Shown: positions 11,201 to 24,502 of the stretch, piece after piece
Numbering within the stretch: position 1 is the first letter of the stretch
How the letters are laid out: each line of letters begins with the position of its first letter
DNA from: Bryopsis sp. KO-2023
Taxonomy: Eukaryota > Chlorophyta > Ulvophyceae > Bryopsidales > Bryopsidaceae
DNA: 64,000 nucleotides
Direction: 5' to 3'
Assembly: GCA_030272585.1 (NCBI GenBank)
Contig: BSYQ01000016.1
Span: 1,178,001 to 1,242,000, forward strand
Notes under the pieces: generated by a model
Databases searched by the model: none
Told to the model about the DNA's origin: nothing
The model's input: the letters and a program-made list of their open reading frames with translations, nothing else
Program-made: the position numbers and the translations under genes

Positions 11201-12524
11201 CAACGATGGCCGAAAAAATCACCACCAGAAGAATAGGAAGCATTTTTTAACATTGGTGTGGTAGTGCGATTGTGATGCATGCTGACTGTGGGTAGCTCCA
11301 TGGATAGTTCGATCCTGTTCGCAAGTGCTGAGTACCAGAGTTCTCTCCACACTTTGTCAACCAAAAAAACGAGGCCGATGACTTGACGGTTTCGAATAAA
11401 AGCGAAAGGGGGTGCCATTAATTGGTGGCAAGCACAGAATGAATATCTATTCCCAAGGCGATCTGAAATTTACTGTGGAGTTGTCCAAAGTGAAAAGCAA
11501 CAATAATTGGATACAATTGTTGTTGTAGTGTTCAGGTCCAAAAAACCATATGTGGTTGAAACCATGTCCCACGTTCGAGTTGAAAAAGCAAACATTTGAA
11601 GAGGCTATGTTTCTTGGCCGACCTGGAATTCTTTTAGTTGGATTGGCAGAACTTGCAAAAAACGCATAGTAAATTGCACCTGAAGAGATTCGTTTCACAC
11701 TCTTATTACACTCTTTTTCCCTCTTCAGCTGAAATTTACCGAGTGCTTGTTAAGTGAGGGTTCGGATATCAACATCGATCGAGCAAATTGAACAAATGGA
11801 CACAACCGAAAAAAACATCAAATTTGCACTCAAGATATCTTCTTTGAAGTTGCCGAGTCATTCTATATATATATATTATATGTACTATTATATATATATA
11901 CATATATAATGTTTATAGAGAGACTGATATTGTCTCTTCACTGGGAATGAGTGAAGAGACAATATTGTCTTTTCAAGCATTTTCCACTTGCACAACTGGC
12001 AAAACAATATCATCTTGAACCCAGAGGGTGGAGTGTAGTACAAAAGAAAAAGGACACGAAAGGAAAAGAGATTTGGATCGGTTTCTGATGAGCAAATTAC
12101 ATTGAAAACGAAACCAAAGACAAAAAAAAATGAAGAAAACTCTTCAAGTGGACATTTTTTTTTCTTCCTGCCCAGATATTTCTCTGTAAAAAAACTCATC
12201 CAATTTCAATTCCTGTTGAGAACCACCTCCAAAGCAGCTAAAAATACGTCCAAATTAGCAAAAAAAAATCCCTCTTTGTTTTATGAAATAAAAAGGGAAC
12301 AAACAATACCAAAAAAAGAAAAAAGAAAAAAATATTTGGTTTCTTTTCTATTCTTTTCTTCCTTTTTTTTTTTTTTTTTGAAAAAGGTACATTCATTTTT
12401 TTCTCTTTCATCTGTTTCAAAAGATTTTCTTTTTTCTTCCTAAACCATTCTCCCCCTTACCATTTTTTCCCCCTTTTTTCTGTGCAGCTGTCCCTTTTTT
12501 TTTCCTCTCCTATTTTGGGTATTT
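8219..12524. other. gene-poor region with possible retroelement debris
   Basis: From 8219 to about 9400 the DNA is 3' flank of the RanBP9-like gene, with alternating A and T runs and a T-to-G run at 8440-8457. From 9.4 to 11.8 kb the composition is mixed-sequence, and short open frames are interrupted by stops. One is noted separately at 10081-10624. From 11.86 kb to the G6PDH stop the DNA is AT-rich with TA dinucleotide runs near 11865-11905. I see no intact gene. Confidence 0.5.
10081..10624 (+). pseudogene. possible retroelement pol fragment
   Basis: Two adjacent open stretches on the plus strand. The first is charged and coiled-coil-like (HNQKRELERLETVKLLSQE ... GRLKQVAAEIEKLVPERHE). The second ends TTRFLIEPVENKR..HGRKPYLVTHVKQMRHFY. 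That ending loosely resembles the C-terminus of LTR-retrotransposon integrases, where a V-x-H-x-x-x-(L/M)-R-x-Y pattern closes the protein. No protease, reverse transcriptase or integrase core is visible and no long terminal repeats were found. This is a weak, inferred call. It could equally be anonymous intergenic sequence. Confidence 0.25.
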
Positions 12525-15500
12525 TTAGCCACTGGCGCCATATGACAAATCTCCCCATCGAACGTTGTGCTTAGCTCCGAGGTAATGACTACCGACGGGG
12601 CCTCGACTGCCATAGGGATAGAGTTCGGGGACCACTTTTTCCTCCTCCAATTGATGCAAAACAGGGGTGAACAGCTCCCAAGCAGCCTCCAGCTCATCGC
12701 TACGAATGAATAATCTCTTGTCCCCTGAAAAATCCACCAGAAAAAAAAAATGAAAAAAAATCACCCCACCGGTCAGAATGTTGTTTTCCGGCTGGAAATT
12801 TAAAATATCTCCTAACACTAATGACTTCATTCTATTTCATTTCATTTTCTTTTTATGCGGAAGCCTCACTCACACAGAATGGTGCACCCCCCCCCAAAAA
12901 AAAAATCAAAAAATCAAAAAATCGAAAGTTAAAACGAAAAAATAATTACACACCAAAACTAAAAATAAAATCGAGCAGTCATTAATTTACACTCCTGTTC
13001 TCAGCTAGTTAAATTTTTAGTTTTATTTTCAAGTTTTTCGCCTTTCAAAAACTAAGCAAGGAAAACAAACCAGGGGAAAAAAAACCCATATGTCTTACCA
13101 TTGATGACATCTAGGATCAATCGCTCGTATGCATCGGGGAGCTCCTGATCGTAAATCGCATGGTATGGCAAATCCAATCGAGTGTTTTCCAATCGAAGGC
13201 CCAGACCTGGAACCTTATTGTTGATTTTCAAGTACACCGACTCTTGCGGCTGGATCCTGATCACCTGATCGTACAACCGGCCCAAAAATAAGAAGCCTCA
13301 ACAAAATTCACTGACGCTTGTTTCAATGCCGTCAGACAAAAACAAAATACGAAAAATAAAACCATGAATATGTATATACGAATAAGTATTCGGTAAATAA
13401 CAGGTGATCCCCCCCCCCCCAAAAAAAAGAGATAAAATATCAAAGTATTATGAGAAAATATAATTATAAATATCCATATTTAAGTATTGCAAGCAAACAT
13501 ATCGAAATGGGTAAAAATACAAATCAAAACCTGACTTACCAATTCATTGGTTGCAGCATCTCTGTCGGCCCCAAACTTGGATCGGTACAAATTTCCAGGC
13601 ACGTGTCGAAACTGAGCATCAACATTCAACAAGCAATCAGTGGGTTACTAAAAATACTAATTCCAAATTAAAAATGGAAAAAAAAAACACACTGACCTTG
13701 TGGTAGGCCGTTAGAAAATCATTGCGCACAGTGAATATGTGTGGTTTGTCTTTTCTCACCTGAACTCTGATTTCGGCCCTTCGACTGCTAAGGGCCTTTC
13801 CAGCTTTGAAAAGAAACGGAACTCCGTCCCACCTAGCATTGTCGATGAACATCGCGGCAGCAGCAAAGGTAGGGGTGGTACTATCGGGCCCCAAAAAATA
13901 AATTAAAAAATCGAAAACCGAAAAAAATTCATCAATTAAGAAATGATTGAAAAACCATGGGGCGAAAAAAAAGGGCAGAGCAATCAAGTTTGTTGTATAT
14001 CGTTCATGTATACACAGGACTACCTAGTTTTTTCTTGTTTTATTTACTTTTCTTAATTAATTCAATCAACCGACCTGTTCAATGGGACGGTTTCATCATC
14101 GGTATAGCCGGGGTAATTGTGACCTTTGCTCCGGCGCCCAGTGTATTGGCCCAAAACGCAGTCTTCCAATTTCAACGGTTTCATGCTTCTCAGCACCTTT
14201 ACCTTTTCGTTTCTGATGTCCTCCGCTTGCAGAGAAACCTGAACACACCAAAAAAAGTGTGTGAAAGTGTGTCCTCCTTATCATTCTCACACTTTTTTTT
14301 CTGCCTCTCTTTTTTGTGCCCTTTTTTTTGGAGGGGGGTTGAGAAGAGGAGCAAAATTCCCCCAAAATCTTCCAAAACATCATTCGATCGAAGTTTGATT
14401 TGCGTTTTTATATGTGTTTTTTTTGACACATATAAAAGACATAAGATAAAAGATTGTTTTTTGCAGTGAATTTAAACTTACCGGGGGCTCCATCGCAAAG
14501 AGCGCCACGATTTGCACGAGATGATTTTGAATGACATCTCTGATGATTCCGTATTGATCGAAATAGCCCCCACGGCCTTCGGTGCCGAAATCCTCTGAAA
14601 AAATGACCTGGACGTTCCTGATGTATTGGCGAGACCAGAGAGGTTCGAAAATCAAATTGGAAAATCGCAGCACCTGTGGATCGATTAAAATTAACACGTA
14701 AAAAAATAAAAAAATTAAATTAAATTAAATTTAATTTAATAAAACTAAATAAAATTAAATGTTAAACCTCCATACGGATCCACACTTTTGCACCCCCTCA
14801 AATAATATACAACCAAAAAACATAATTATTCGAAAAAAAGCCTATGACGCGTAGGGAATTTTTGTCGGTTTTGCCCAAGGCATTTGTACTGCTTGCATTA
14901 CACGGACACACCTGGAGGACTTCGAAAGAAAAACAACAACAAATAATAAGAGTCTTACTGTGAGGTTCTCGATGAGTTCCTTTCCGAGGTAATGGTCGAT
15001 CCGATAAATCTGATCTTCGGTCAAATGCTTGGACAGCTGCTGTGAAAGCTCCCGGCTGGTTTCGCTGTCTCTTCCGAAAGGCTTTTCCACCACACAGCGA
15101 GTCCAACCGGTCCTGCACACACAGAAAAATAAAAATGACAATCATTAATACTAAGGGCTAAATTACCTCGAGGTGGCCAGCCTTCATTGGGCAAGTTTGC
15201 CTAATGTGAATAAAGCATTCATTCATTAATACTAAACAAGCAATTACGTATCAAACACCCCAAAGATTTTGTTTACTTTTTTTTATTTTAAAGAAAACAT
15301 ATGGGCCGGGGATGGGGATTTCGACTCGTCGGATTATTTTTCTTCTTTCCCGTATTAAAAAAGAAAAGGTGGGATGTTTTCAGCTACATCACTAATTTTT
15401 CATGAATGGATGCTTTTGGATAAAACAAGAGTCCGCACAACTCTCATTCAAATTAGTCATTAAAAAATATCGCTTTCTTAATTCTAAATTCAGTTTTCCT

Positions 15501-18067
15501 TTCAAGGACCAAAGGTGAGGCTCATATTTCCTGCAAGGACAAAAGAAAATTCTCCCCATATGTGTCCATTAGAAACGTTTACTACATATACCTCAATTTT
15601 TTTTTTTTTAAATCGGGTTCTCTATTTGCCACCCACCTGCTGGAGCAGATATCAGCGGCATTGCCGGCTGCTTGGACGAAAACATTCGGTGGAATCGAAA
15701 GGTAAAAAATCCTGTTTCCAGGGCAACCCACTTCAAGTTTTTCTATCCTTTCATCCAGGGCTTTGAAATCTTTCGGAGAATCGTACATTCCCTAGAAAAA
15801 AAACATAATCTTGAGAGGGGAAAAAAACTATATACATATCAGGCTGTCTTCGCAGCTCGGGTTGCTTTTGCTATGGACTAATAATTTCACTTTTTGGAAT
15901 TCCGTTTTTGTGTTATTTTTGGATTTTATTAGTTCAGATTTTTTTTGTTGGGTCTCTCCTTGAGAAAATACCGGCCCATGCAGTTATGAGAGGTAAACAA
16001 AAAAAATTGGGGGACAAGTCCATTGTATAAAGATACTTAAGCGATTATCAATGTTGAAGCCCCACCAATATATTTGTGTACAACCTTCATCAAACAGAGG
16101 ATGACTCACCCTTTGGTAATAGCATTTGGCCAAAAAATCGTCCATTTTCGTCTCGCAATCTGCCCTGCAGTCGAAAAATGAATTTTTTTTTTTCCCTTAT
16201 AGTATATGAACAATCGGGCAAAAACAGAAACAAATTCGCCAAAGAGCTGGGTTGATGGCATTTCTATTCCATACTCCAAAAAAATACCCCCAAAAAAGAA
16301 CCCAAATCAAATTCGACAATTCATTTCTACATTCCCATTTTTTGTAAAATTTTATGTAAAACTCCATGGTCCTTGAATCAAAATGACACAATTTATTCTT
16401 GGCAAATTAACGATAAATGTTATTGCCTTTCTTAAATCTTGGGTGGAATCCCCTTTTTCCAGGACTAATTTCCCTATGGAATATTCCATTGGGTAAAACA
16501 AAAAAAGATAAAAAATGCGGCATCAACTCTAACAATACTTGTTAATTATGACAATAATGATTTGAAAATCAATTTTGGAAGATCAACGTACCCTCCATGG
16601 ATTCTGCATGTCAAGGTCTCTGCGATGGCTGTCCTGAAATCCGAATCCGTCATTCCACTCCGAGCATAGCCAAATATTTGAAATTTCTGAAAGCATTACA
16701 ACACACACACCCCACCAGCATTGGTACCAGCCAGCCACACACACTCCACAAACAAACTATTGAGGGAAAAAGATACATGCCCATTTCGCAACAGTGAAAT
16801 CACAATAAAACAAAAATGAATTTAAAAATAAGAGGTGCGAACGAACATCCATACTCGATAAAAGCTGTTACCAATTTTACCCGGAAAAAAAAAAAAAAAG
16901 CATCCCCGTAATTCTTCCGTATTGACATCGGTACATAACCCCTTTGAACCAACCATCAAAAACACCACAATGATTTTTCCCATGTGAAAATATATCAATA
17001 GATATTTCTTCGCCGAGCACATCCATTCTCAAGGAAACGAGCTGCAACTCATTTATACATACAAATACGTCCAGAACTACCCCCTCCCTGATGCAAATTA
17101 ATTATGAAAACCATCGCCACACCTCTGGAAGCATGCCTTCGTAGTAGAGAGCGAACAAAGCTGGCAGGATTTTCTTTCTTGCCAAATCTCCGGACGCCCC
17201 CACCACCACGATGGAAAGGGAGGTGCCTTCGCACTCGCCGCATTCCACCCTGTAGGGGTCATCATCTACGGTCGACCAATCCTGGTACAAAGAGGAGTCG
17301 TTCGGGATCTCTGGAAGGGGATCCACTTCGGAGGCCACTGCCGCTGTTTGCTGTGCTTTTCCTGAAATGGAGAAAATAAATGATTAAAAAAGTGAAAATT
17401 AAGCAGATGACCCCCCAAAAAAAAAACCCAAAAAAAACAGGCATTGGATGTGATTTACGTGCCATATTGTTTTTCAGAGGAAGGAGGGGGGGGGATATCA
17501 CAATATATATCTAAGTAAAATGTACACATTATATTTTGGTATGTTAGGAATACTAAAAATAAATCTACCATTTAGTGGTGAATTTCGCACTCTTTTTTTT
17601 TAATTTAAGAAAATCCAAAAAGCTTTTAAAAATGCTTGGAATGAAAGTTCAATGTTTTATAAATAGGTTGTGGAAAGTGGAAAAAAAAAAGATTAGGAAC
17701 CCCAGAGCCAAGAAAAAAGGATGGATACAACTCCAAGGATCCAATCAGGTCCATCTATTTACTCTTTTTTTTTTGTGAGCGTTTACCGTTGCTCCCAGCA
17801 GTCACGTCGGAGGCTTGGCAACTCTGACGCCACCCACTCCTGGGGAAAATTCGCACCAGAAATTGAGATTTCAGCCAAACAACCCTGTTTTCTCCATTTA
17901 CGGAGCTGGAATTGGAAAAAAAGAGCGACAGATTGCCCACACCTGAGGGAATTGCGTCGGAAAGATCCCGAAGAGAGTCCAGGGACTCTCGACACCGATT
18001 GCGCCAGACGCAAACCTGGAAAGCATCGGGCCTGAGCTCCGACGTTAAGTCCCACGCCCTTCATCAT
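12525..18067 (-). CDS. G6PD: plastid glucose-6-phosphate 1-dehydrogenase
   Basis: Thirteen exons, all in phase, give 596 residues: 18067-17943, 17839-17787, 17361-17123, 16686-16592, 16164-16110, 15791-15637, 15112-14959, 14673-14482, 14238-14075, 13880-13760, 13611-13540, 13264-13099 and 12724-12525. The enzyme oxidises glucose 6-phosphate with NADP+ as the entry step of the oxidative pentose phosphate pathway. Visible motifs are the dinucleotide-binding GASGDLA, EKPFG, the active-site RIDHYLGKE, and the conserved FANxxFEPLW-like and [29 protein letters not shown] regions. The first 60 or so residues are rich in Ser, Arg, Ala and Gln (MMKGVGLNV..., [15 protein letters not shown]), with no hydrophobic signal core, as in a stromal transit peptide. 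Exon 2 has an alternative acceptor (exon start 17905) that also keeps frame but would leave a 37-base intron, so I prefer 17839. Exons 1-2 are GC-richer than the rest. Confidence 0.95.
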
Positions 18068-19184
18068 TAGCCCACCGTGTTCGATCCAGGAATCTATTCA
18101 GCGCACGATGAAAGCCCAAAGAACCCCCCGAAAGAATGCCACCACAAGGGACGGGTTTTCAGTCTATTACTGTTTCGAAGTCCGAGCGCGACACAAACGG
18201 TTCGCAACGGCGGCTGGCGTGCTCGTCGTTATCGTTGATATAGCAAAGCGACGCTGGGTGGGTGCGGTGCAAAGCGTTCGGGTTGGTGGTCCCACCAAAA
18301 GGGTCGCGCAAGGTGGAAGCGTCGCATGATAGGGCTTTGGTTGTGCCATGACAGTCGGCCGGTGCCAGAATCGATTTCACTTCATTCACACATTTTGCTC
18401 CAATCCAGTACGGCAACAGACCGCCAAGAAACGCTGAAATCGCTGATTCCGAACGTCCAAACCGAGAATCATACGGCGATGACGACTTCGTGGGAGCTGC
18501 TTGGGAAGCTGCTGGGTAGTGGTTGGTACTTTTCGTAGAGTTTTGTCTTGTTTGTGGCGTGGTGCATCTCTGAGTCCATTTTTTCATTCGCTTGTTGTTT
18601 GCCAAGATGAATCAGAGTTTTCCTATGCTCCTTCACCAGCGGTGCACTGGCGGCTGGATCGCTCGGAAGCTTCAGGGTATTTGTTCGACATTCGTCAGTT
18701 GACGGCAGGTCGAATCGAGAGTTAGTGTGGAACAGGAGAGCGACGATCATCCTTAGCAAAACGACACTACCCGTTACAGTGCATTTCCCCGTGACTTCCC
18801 TCCCCATCTCAAATGGTTTCCCAACCGTTCAACGCTTCCAGCATATTGCACACAGCAAGACTGTTAAAAATAGATCCCTGAGAAAAAATCCTTCCAAACC
18901 ATTTTTTTTGGGGGGGGGGTCCATCAGTTTTGGCAATTATCCTCCAGTCCAAAAGAGGAGAAAAAACAAGAAGAAGAATTACCCTGCCCTCGTATTTGCA
19001 ACAAATAGATCGACAGCAATGTTCTGGTCCACCCACCTTCCCCCACCACCATTCTCATTATCGCTACACTTCCACTTTTCTTTTTTCTTTTTTTTTGGCT
19101 ACCCCCCAAATCCCCACCCCCCCAAAAAAGAGAACTAGCCTAAAGCTAAAGAAACATGCGCACGATTCCATATCGGGAAAAGTG
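18068..19184. other. intergenic between G6PDH start and SEL1L end
   Basis: This carries the G6PDH promoter and the SEL1L 3' flank. An open frame on the minus strand (18605-18159) contains the peptide HYPAASQAAPTKS, encoded by the inverted-repeat copy at 18483-18521. I see no domain in it and it may be a fragment of a dispersed element. A T8G10 homopolymer junction lies at 18901-18919. Confidence 0.45.
18483..18521 (-). repeat. 39-bp dispersed repeat, copy A
   Basis: Matches 25652-25690 in inverted orientation at 38 of 39 bases. Read on the minus strand it encodes HYPAASQAAPTKS. The single difference from copy B is a synonymous Ala change (GCA versus GCT). The two copies flank the SEL1L gene. 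Confidence 0.85.
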
Positions 19185-22100
19185 CTACGAACCCACTGGC
19201 TGGGGGGGGGCACCTCCCTCTCCATCTTGTCCTTTGTTTGATTGGAAACCTGACGAATTCTCCTGGCCTAAGCCCTCGCCCGAGTCTGACTGGACCCCGT
19301 CGCCAGGGGAAGAGCTGGAGGCACCTGGGGAGGGATTCACCTGAGGAGGGGTCTGGAGGGGTGCGGTGTCAGCAGTGGGTGATGCTGAGGGTTGGGTGCT
19401 CGGGGTGGGTTGATTGGGTTGTGCTGATTCTGGCGGTCGGACTACGTTTGGGGGCGGTGCCCTCGCGAAAGGATTTGCTGCAGGCATCGGCATTTGGACA
19501 CCTCTCTGTGCAGCATTTCTGTTCGCTCCCTGGATGATTATTCCCCAAGAAAACAAAAACAATAATTAGCCACAGGAGCCCACCCCCTCCGAACGAACGA
19601 AACATTGAGAAAAAACACCCTGGAATTCCAATTCCCCCTAAAATTCCCCCCAAGAATTTTGCACCGCACCCTCTGATTGTTTTGCCGCCTTCGGAACATC
19701 AACAAAAACACCACCACCAGTGCACCCAGCACCAGGGTCTCCGCCAGCTCCCCTACATCATCCTCCTTGTAGCTATCCACCACATCTTGGAACAGGTCCC
19801 CCACAGCATCAAAATCCAACACAGCCATGACCTTCTCAACAATGCTTCTTTGCCCCGGATGGGACAGCCTGTCAGCCCTCCGCCCCGACCACCACCCCGC
19901 CGGAACGTGAGAATGGTCGGCATATCTGAGGGTGAAAAAGGTGTCGCCCATGGAGTGAATGAGGGCAGGGGTGACCGTCCGGAGGCCCTCCCACCATGAA
20001 TGTACGGTCAGGAAAAACGCAGCGATTTTGGCAGCATAGAATGCATCGCCGTTGTATTCGTAAGAAAGATCGTAATACCTACGGAAAGCAGCGGGGAAAG
20101 AAAAACCAATTCAATTTCCAATTTCAGAAAACAAAGGTGTTTTGTGCACCGTTTTCGCGGTGGGGGGTTCGAATCCTATTATCAACGCTTGACATTTTCT
20201 GGACAAGGAAAATGAAAAATCACTCAAAACCTTCCATGAAAACACGCATATACTTTTCTAGATCATTTTTTTGTTCAAGTGCAAAAGAACATAAACTCAC
20301 CTCCTTGCCATGTGCAGGTCCTTCGGCACACCAGCTCCATACTCATACATGAACCCCAGATTGAAAGCCGCCCTGGCACTCCTTTTCTTCTCAGCCTGTC
20401 TGTACACCGCGGCCGACTGATCCCAGTTCTTCTCGATGCCCCTTCCATAGAAATAAATATCTCCGATCGACAGCAGTGCCCCCGTGGTGTCTTGCTCAGC
20501 GGAGCCTTTGTACAGTTGCAGTGCCAGCTGGATGCTGTCTGAAGAGCCCACGACGAAATTGTGTTCCAGCATCCATGCTGCATTGCTTTGGCCGAGCTCC
20601 AGCCCCATCTGGGCGGCTCGGAGATACGCCAGCAATGCCAAGGTGTAGTCCCCCTTGGCAAACCGATCATGGCCTTCTTGGAGAACGTTGCACCAGGGAC
20701 CTTTCTCAGCAACCTTTTGCAAAACACAACCCCCTAAATTTTTCAGACTGCATGGTCGACATGATACATACACTAATTTGTGTGTATTGCGAACGAGATC
20801 CCACTTTCCCTCTTCACTTGAAGAATCTTGATCATTACTGAAGGGAAAAACTGAAACGGCAAATAAACGACCCATGAGCACACACCTGTTTTAGAAGCTT
20901 CAATGCGGAGGCACAGTTGGGGTCCACCCCTGTGCCAGAAATTTGCATCATTGCCAAATTGTACATCGCCAACAGATGGCCACCGTGGCCAGCCGCCGAA
21001 AAGAATGCCATAGCTTTCATGGGACTCGCTCGAGTGTGGAGCCCTTTCAAATACATGACGCCCAAATGAAACTGGGCTTCTGCATGGCCGACCTCCGCAG
21101 CCTAGATAACAGTTCCCCGCCAGGTTCATTCCAAGTTCGTATTTTTTTCTAAAAGGCAAATTTCCACCCACCAGATGGAAAGGTGCCAAAACACTGGATA
21201 CCTTCGCTGAAAATAGACAGATTTTGAACAATGTTGTGCAACCCCCCCCCCCCCCCCCCCCCCCCCGTCCTCTCCCTATTATCAATTCACAGTTTGTTTG
21301 AACAATGTGGTGCACCTCCCCCCCCCTCTTTTCCTCTTTTCTTATTTTCAATTCATAGTTATGTTTTGTATCGGAGGGCTGCTGACCTTGTTGAAATGCC
21401 TGAATGCTTTCTGCAGATCTTTTTTTACTCCGTAGCCTGCCAGGTACATGTAGCCCAGTCCATAATGACCGTTGGGGTGCCCCTCCCCGGCACCTTTCTC
21501 GAACCACTTCAAAGCAGTCTTGTTGTTCTGTTCGACCCCCAGGCCATTCGCATACATGTGGCCCAAATGACTCATTGCCCCAGCATCTTCTGCCTCCGCA
21601 GCTTGGCTGGGGGGAAAAAAGAACAAAGTGACAATTTGGAAAAAACACACATACGTTTTTGGCACAGCTGCGAAAAAACCTTCTCTGCCCCTGAAATTGC
21701 CATATATTTTCATTTTTGTTTCTTTGTTTTTCTGAACCTGACCCACTGCTACCGAGCCAATTGTAACCTTCCCCCCATATGGGGAATGTGCTGGCTACCC
21801 ACTTGAAATAATGCAGAGCTTGCTGATGGTCCCTTGGCACACCGTAAGCTCCGTAATTGAAAAACTGACCGATGGCGGTTTGTGCCTCCACATCGCCCAG
21901 GTCTGCAGAGTACTGATAGAATTGAAGCCATTGCTCCTCCCTGGCTTTTCTGAAACCCTGGTGCGCCCTTGCACTCAATCGAACTTTTTCGATTGCGGGC
22001 AGCGTGCCTGGAATTCGACCCAACTCGATCACCTGTGGATATCCATGCCACAAACGCTTGGTGTTAAAAATAAAATGAATGAATGAATGATTGAATATAG

Positions 22101-24244
22101 AAATATAATAAATAAAAGAAAGATGATAAATTAAATAAATTAATAATTGAATAAAGAAAGAAAGAAATATAATTAAAAAAAGAAATAGATAAAAGAAAGA
22201 AAAATACTTGAGGCTTCTAGATACAAGTTTGAGGCAAAAAAATGGTGAGCTGGGGTGCCGATCAGGTCAGCTTGAGCATTTTCCATATTAAAAAAAAAAT
22301 AAATAAAATACCTTTTCGGCGACTGCATTGTAGTAGGCGACGGCTGAAGGGCAATTTTTCGGGACCCCCACTCCAGCCATGTGTCTGTATCCGAGCGCCA
22401 TTTGAGAAACGCTGTCATTGCCCATCGCCCCAAAAGAATAGTGCAACAAAGCTTTAGGAATGTCTGCCTGATGAACAGACCAAACCAAAAAAAAAGCAAG
22501 ATTTCAGCTTGAACATCCAAAAAAAACAAAAAGTTGACAAAAAAAATTACAGACCTCTTCGTTGGTTAGTTTTCTGGGTTTATTTTATTTTATTGTTTGC
22601 ACCCTATGGACCAGGACTGCAAGTAATCGGAAAAAAAATAGTATAAAAAAAAAACGAAAGGGGGGAGAGGGGATTATTCAAATTGTGCCAAATACATCTT
22701 AATATCTCTTCACCCAAAAAGAGCTCTTGCTCTGCTTGCCTCAAGGGTCCATACAACCTCATTCTTATTATTTAACTTTTCTTTTTTACTTTTTTTTTGG
22801 GGGGAACATTTCCAACAAGACGTTCCCCTCACTTTCTCGATGGAAGCGATGTCTTGCCCTTCGAGCGTGGATTCTTCTTGAATGCCATAACTGCTTCGCA
22901 CCCCCAGTTCACCATGAGCCTCCGGGTCCCCCAATTCCGCTGCCCTCTTAAGGAACTGGAGGGACAAAACGATGTTCCGAGGGACCCCTTGCCCTCTCTG
23001 GCCCGAAAAACAAAAACAAAATAAATAAGCGAGGTCCAGAAATACAATGAGACAATATGACTATATGAATTGTGAAGGAGACAAGCAAAAAACACAAACT
23101 GGGATGATTGAGATGCGAAACTCTAGAAAATCCTGGAGGGAAATACACTGGATTATTATGGCATGGACAGCAAATGCTTCTTATATAAATACTCATTCAA
23201 ATTTTTTGTTATTGATGGTAATGAAAATCTTTTGCTAAAACGGGATCTCCCATTTCGAAGCCTACCTCCAGTGCTTTTGCCAACTCTCGTAAAACCCCCC
23301 TGTGGTCGGTGATGTTGGCTGGAACCAGCAGCGGGGGCTTCAAGTTCTTTTTCTGTAATCCTATCGCTTTCAGCAGCAGCTCCCCACCAAAGTTGAGGGA
23401 TTCTGGAGTGGCATCCAAGTCAGACCTACAGCACATCAACAATAACCAATCATAAAAACAACAGGGATTCCCCGACTACACAGCCAGGATTGAAGACTTT
23501 GAAAAATTCACAGGAAAAAAATATAGCGAGTTACTCTCCCCCTCCCCAACACACAACAAAAAGGATTGAAACATATACATATATATTAAGGGACAAATAT
23601 TTGAGAATATTTTCTGAAATTATTAGACTCTGGTTCTTTTTTAATTCTTAAAAAATAAAAAATAAAAATACAGATGTATTATATAAAGAAAGTCTCCTTA
23701 CCGTAATTCCACAGCTTGTTCATACAAATCTTGCACAGAGTCGCCAATTTCCTCAGGAGCCCCAAAACAGAATCGAACTTGGGAAAAGAATAAACATGCC
23801 ACTACCACCACCTATGAAAAAAGGAAAAAATACATATGTATATTGGTCTGACTAAATTCTCCTTGACAAAAGTCTCTACTTTCCTTCCGGGAAAAAAGGA
23901 ATTCTTTTGGGAAATAAGAATATATATATATATCGGTTTTTCAACATTGGGAAAAAAAAACTACGAAGTCTGACATCCTAACAAGGATTCCTCAAGGTAA
24001 TTTTTATCTAGAAATTGTTTTGGGGAACAGAATCACAACACAGTTTGTGAGTTTGCACACCTCCAAAATTGCTATGCAGAGGGTTCTGGAAAAAAAAGAT
24101 CTGAATCGAACGAATCTATCCACAGTTAGATATTTTTTTTGTTCCCTCCTCCATCAAATAACAGGGCGTCGACCTCTGTCGAAAGAGATCCTGCCAATCT
24201 TAACCGCGCACCTTTAACATTTTCACTCGGACGCCTTCCTCCAT
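19185..24244 (-). CDS. SEL1L: SEL1L/HRD3-like ERAD adaptor
   Basis: Eleven exons in phase give about 818 residues: 24244-24212, 23811-23702, 23425-23266, 22997-22833, 22467-22312, 22032-21803, 21606-21387, 21101-20886, 20713-20301, 20078-19670 and 19529-19185. An inner ATG at 24220 gives an equally good start just before the signal peptide core VVVVACLFFSQVRFCFGAP, which exons 1 and 2 build together. The lumen part holds Sel1 repeats (for example QMALGYRHMAGVGVPKN, HLGHMYANGLGVEQN, GLGYMYLAGYGVKKD, HLGVMYLKG, NLGFMYEYGAGVPKD). One transmembrane helix (LVLGALVVVFLLMF) and a Pro/Ser-rich cytosolic tail of about 115 residues follow. Homologues recruit misfolded ER proteins to the HRD1 ubiquitin ligase. 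Length and layout match animal SEL1L (about 790 residues) closely. Intron 7 carries a 25-base C run. Confidence 0.94.
21224..21360. repeat. imperfect tandem duplication with poly-C in SEL1L intron
   Basis: Two copies (21224-21293 and 21298-21360) share the order TTGAACAATGT(T/G)GTGCA, a C run, a pyrimidine-rich part, then TCAATTCA(C/T)AGTT. The C run is 25 bases (21242-21266) in the first copy and about 10 in the second. It lies wholly inside the intron between exons 7 and 8. Confidence 0.75.
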
Positions 24245-24502
24245 CAAGAATATTTTTTTCGCGTGGCCCCCGTTCCAACTTCTTTTCAAAAAGAAAATCT
24301 TCTTTCCTTTCCCCCCTCCCCTTTTCTTCCTCCTCTCACAACCGACGCTCAAATTCGCGAACAAAAACACTACGAAAATCCCACTTTTCGTTTACCCGGC
24401 GTCTGTTACTTTGCCAATCGCGCGCGTCCCTGTCGAGTTTCCCGAGCGACGAAGGTGGACGTCTGATTGGGATGCTGGCGATATGAAAAAGAAAGCAAAT
24501 CA

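Noticed and set aside
14700..14762. AATTAAATT-type palindromic stretch in a G6PDH intron
   Set aside because: Simple AT repeat; the symmetry follows from the TTAAA unit and has no flanking duplication.
20160..20185. GGTTCGAATCC resembling a tRNA T-loop in a SEL1L intron
   Set aside because: The expected complementary acceptor strand is absent upstream, so no cloverleaf forms.
21173..21205. Possible extra 33-base exon in SEL1L
   Set aside because: It keeps frame, but joining exon 7 directly to exon 8 restores a perfect Sel1 repeat (HFNK|AAEVGHAEAQFHLG), so the insert is not needed.
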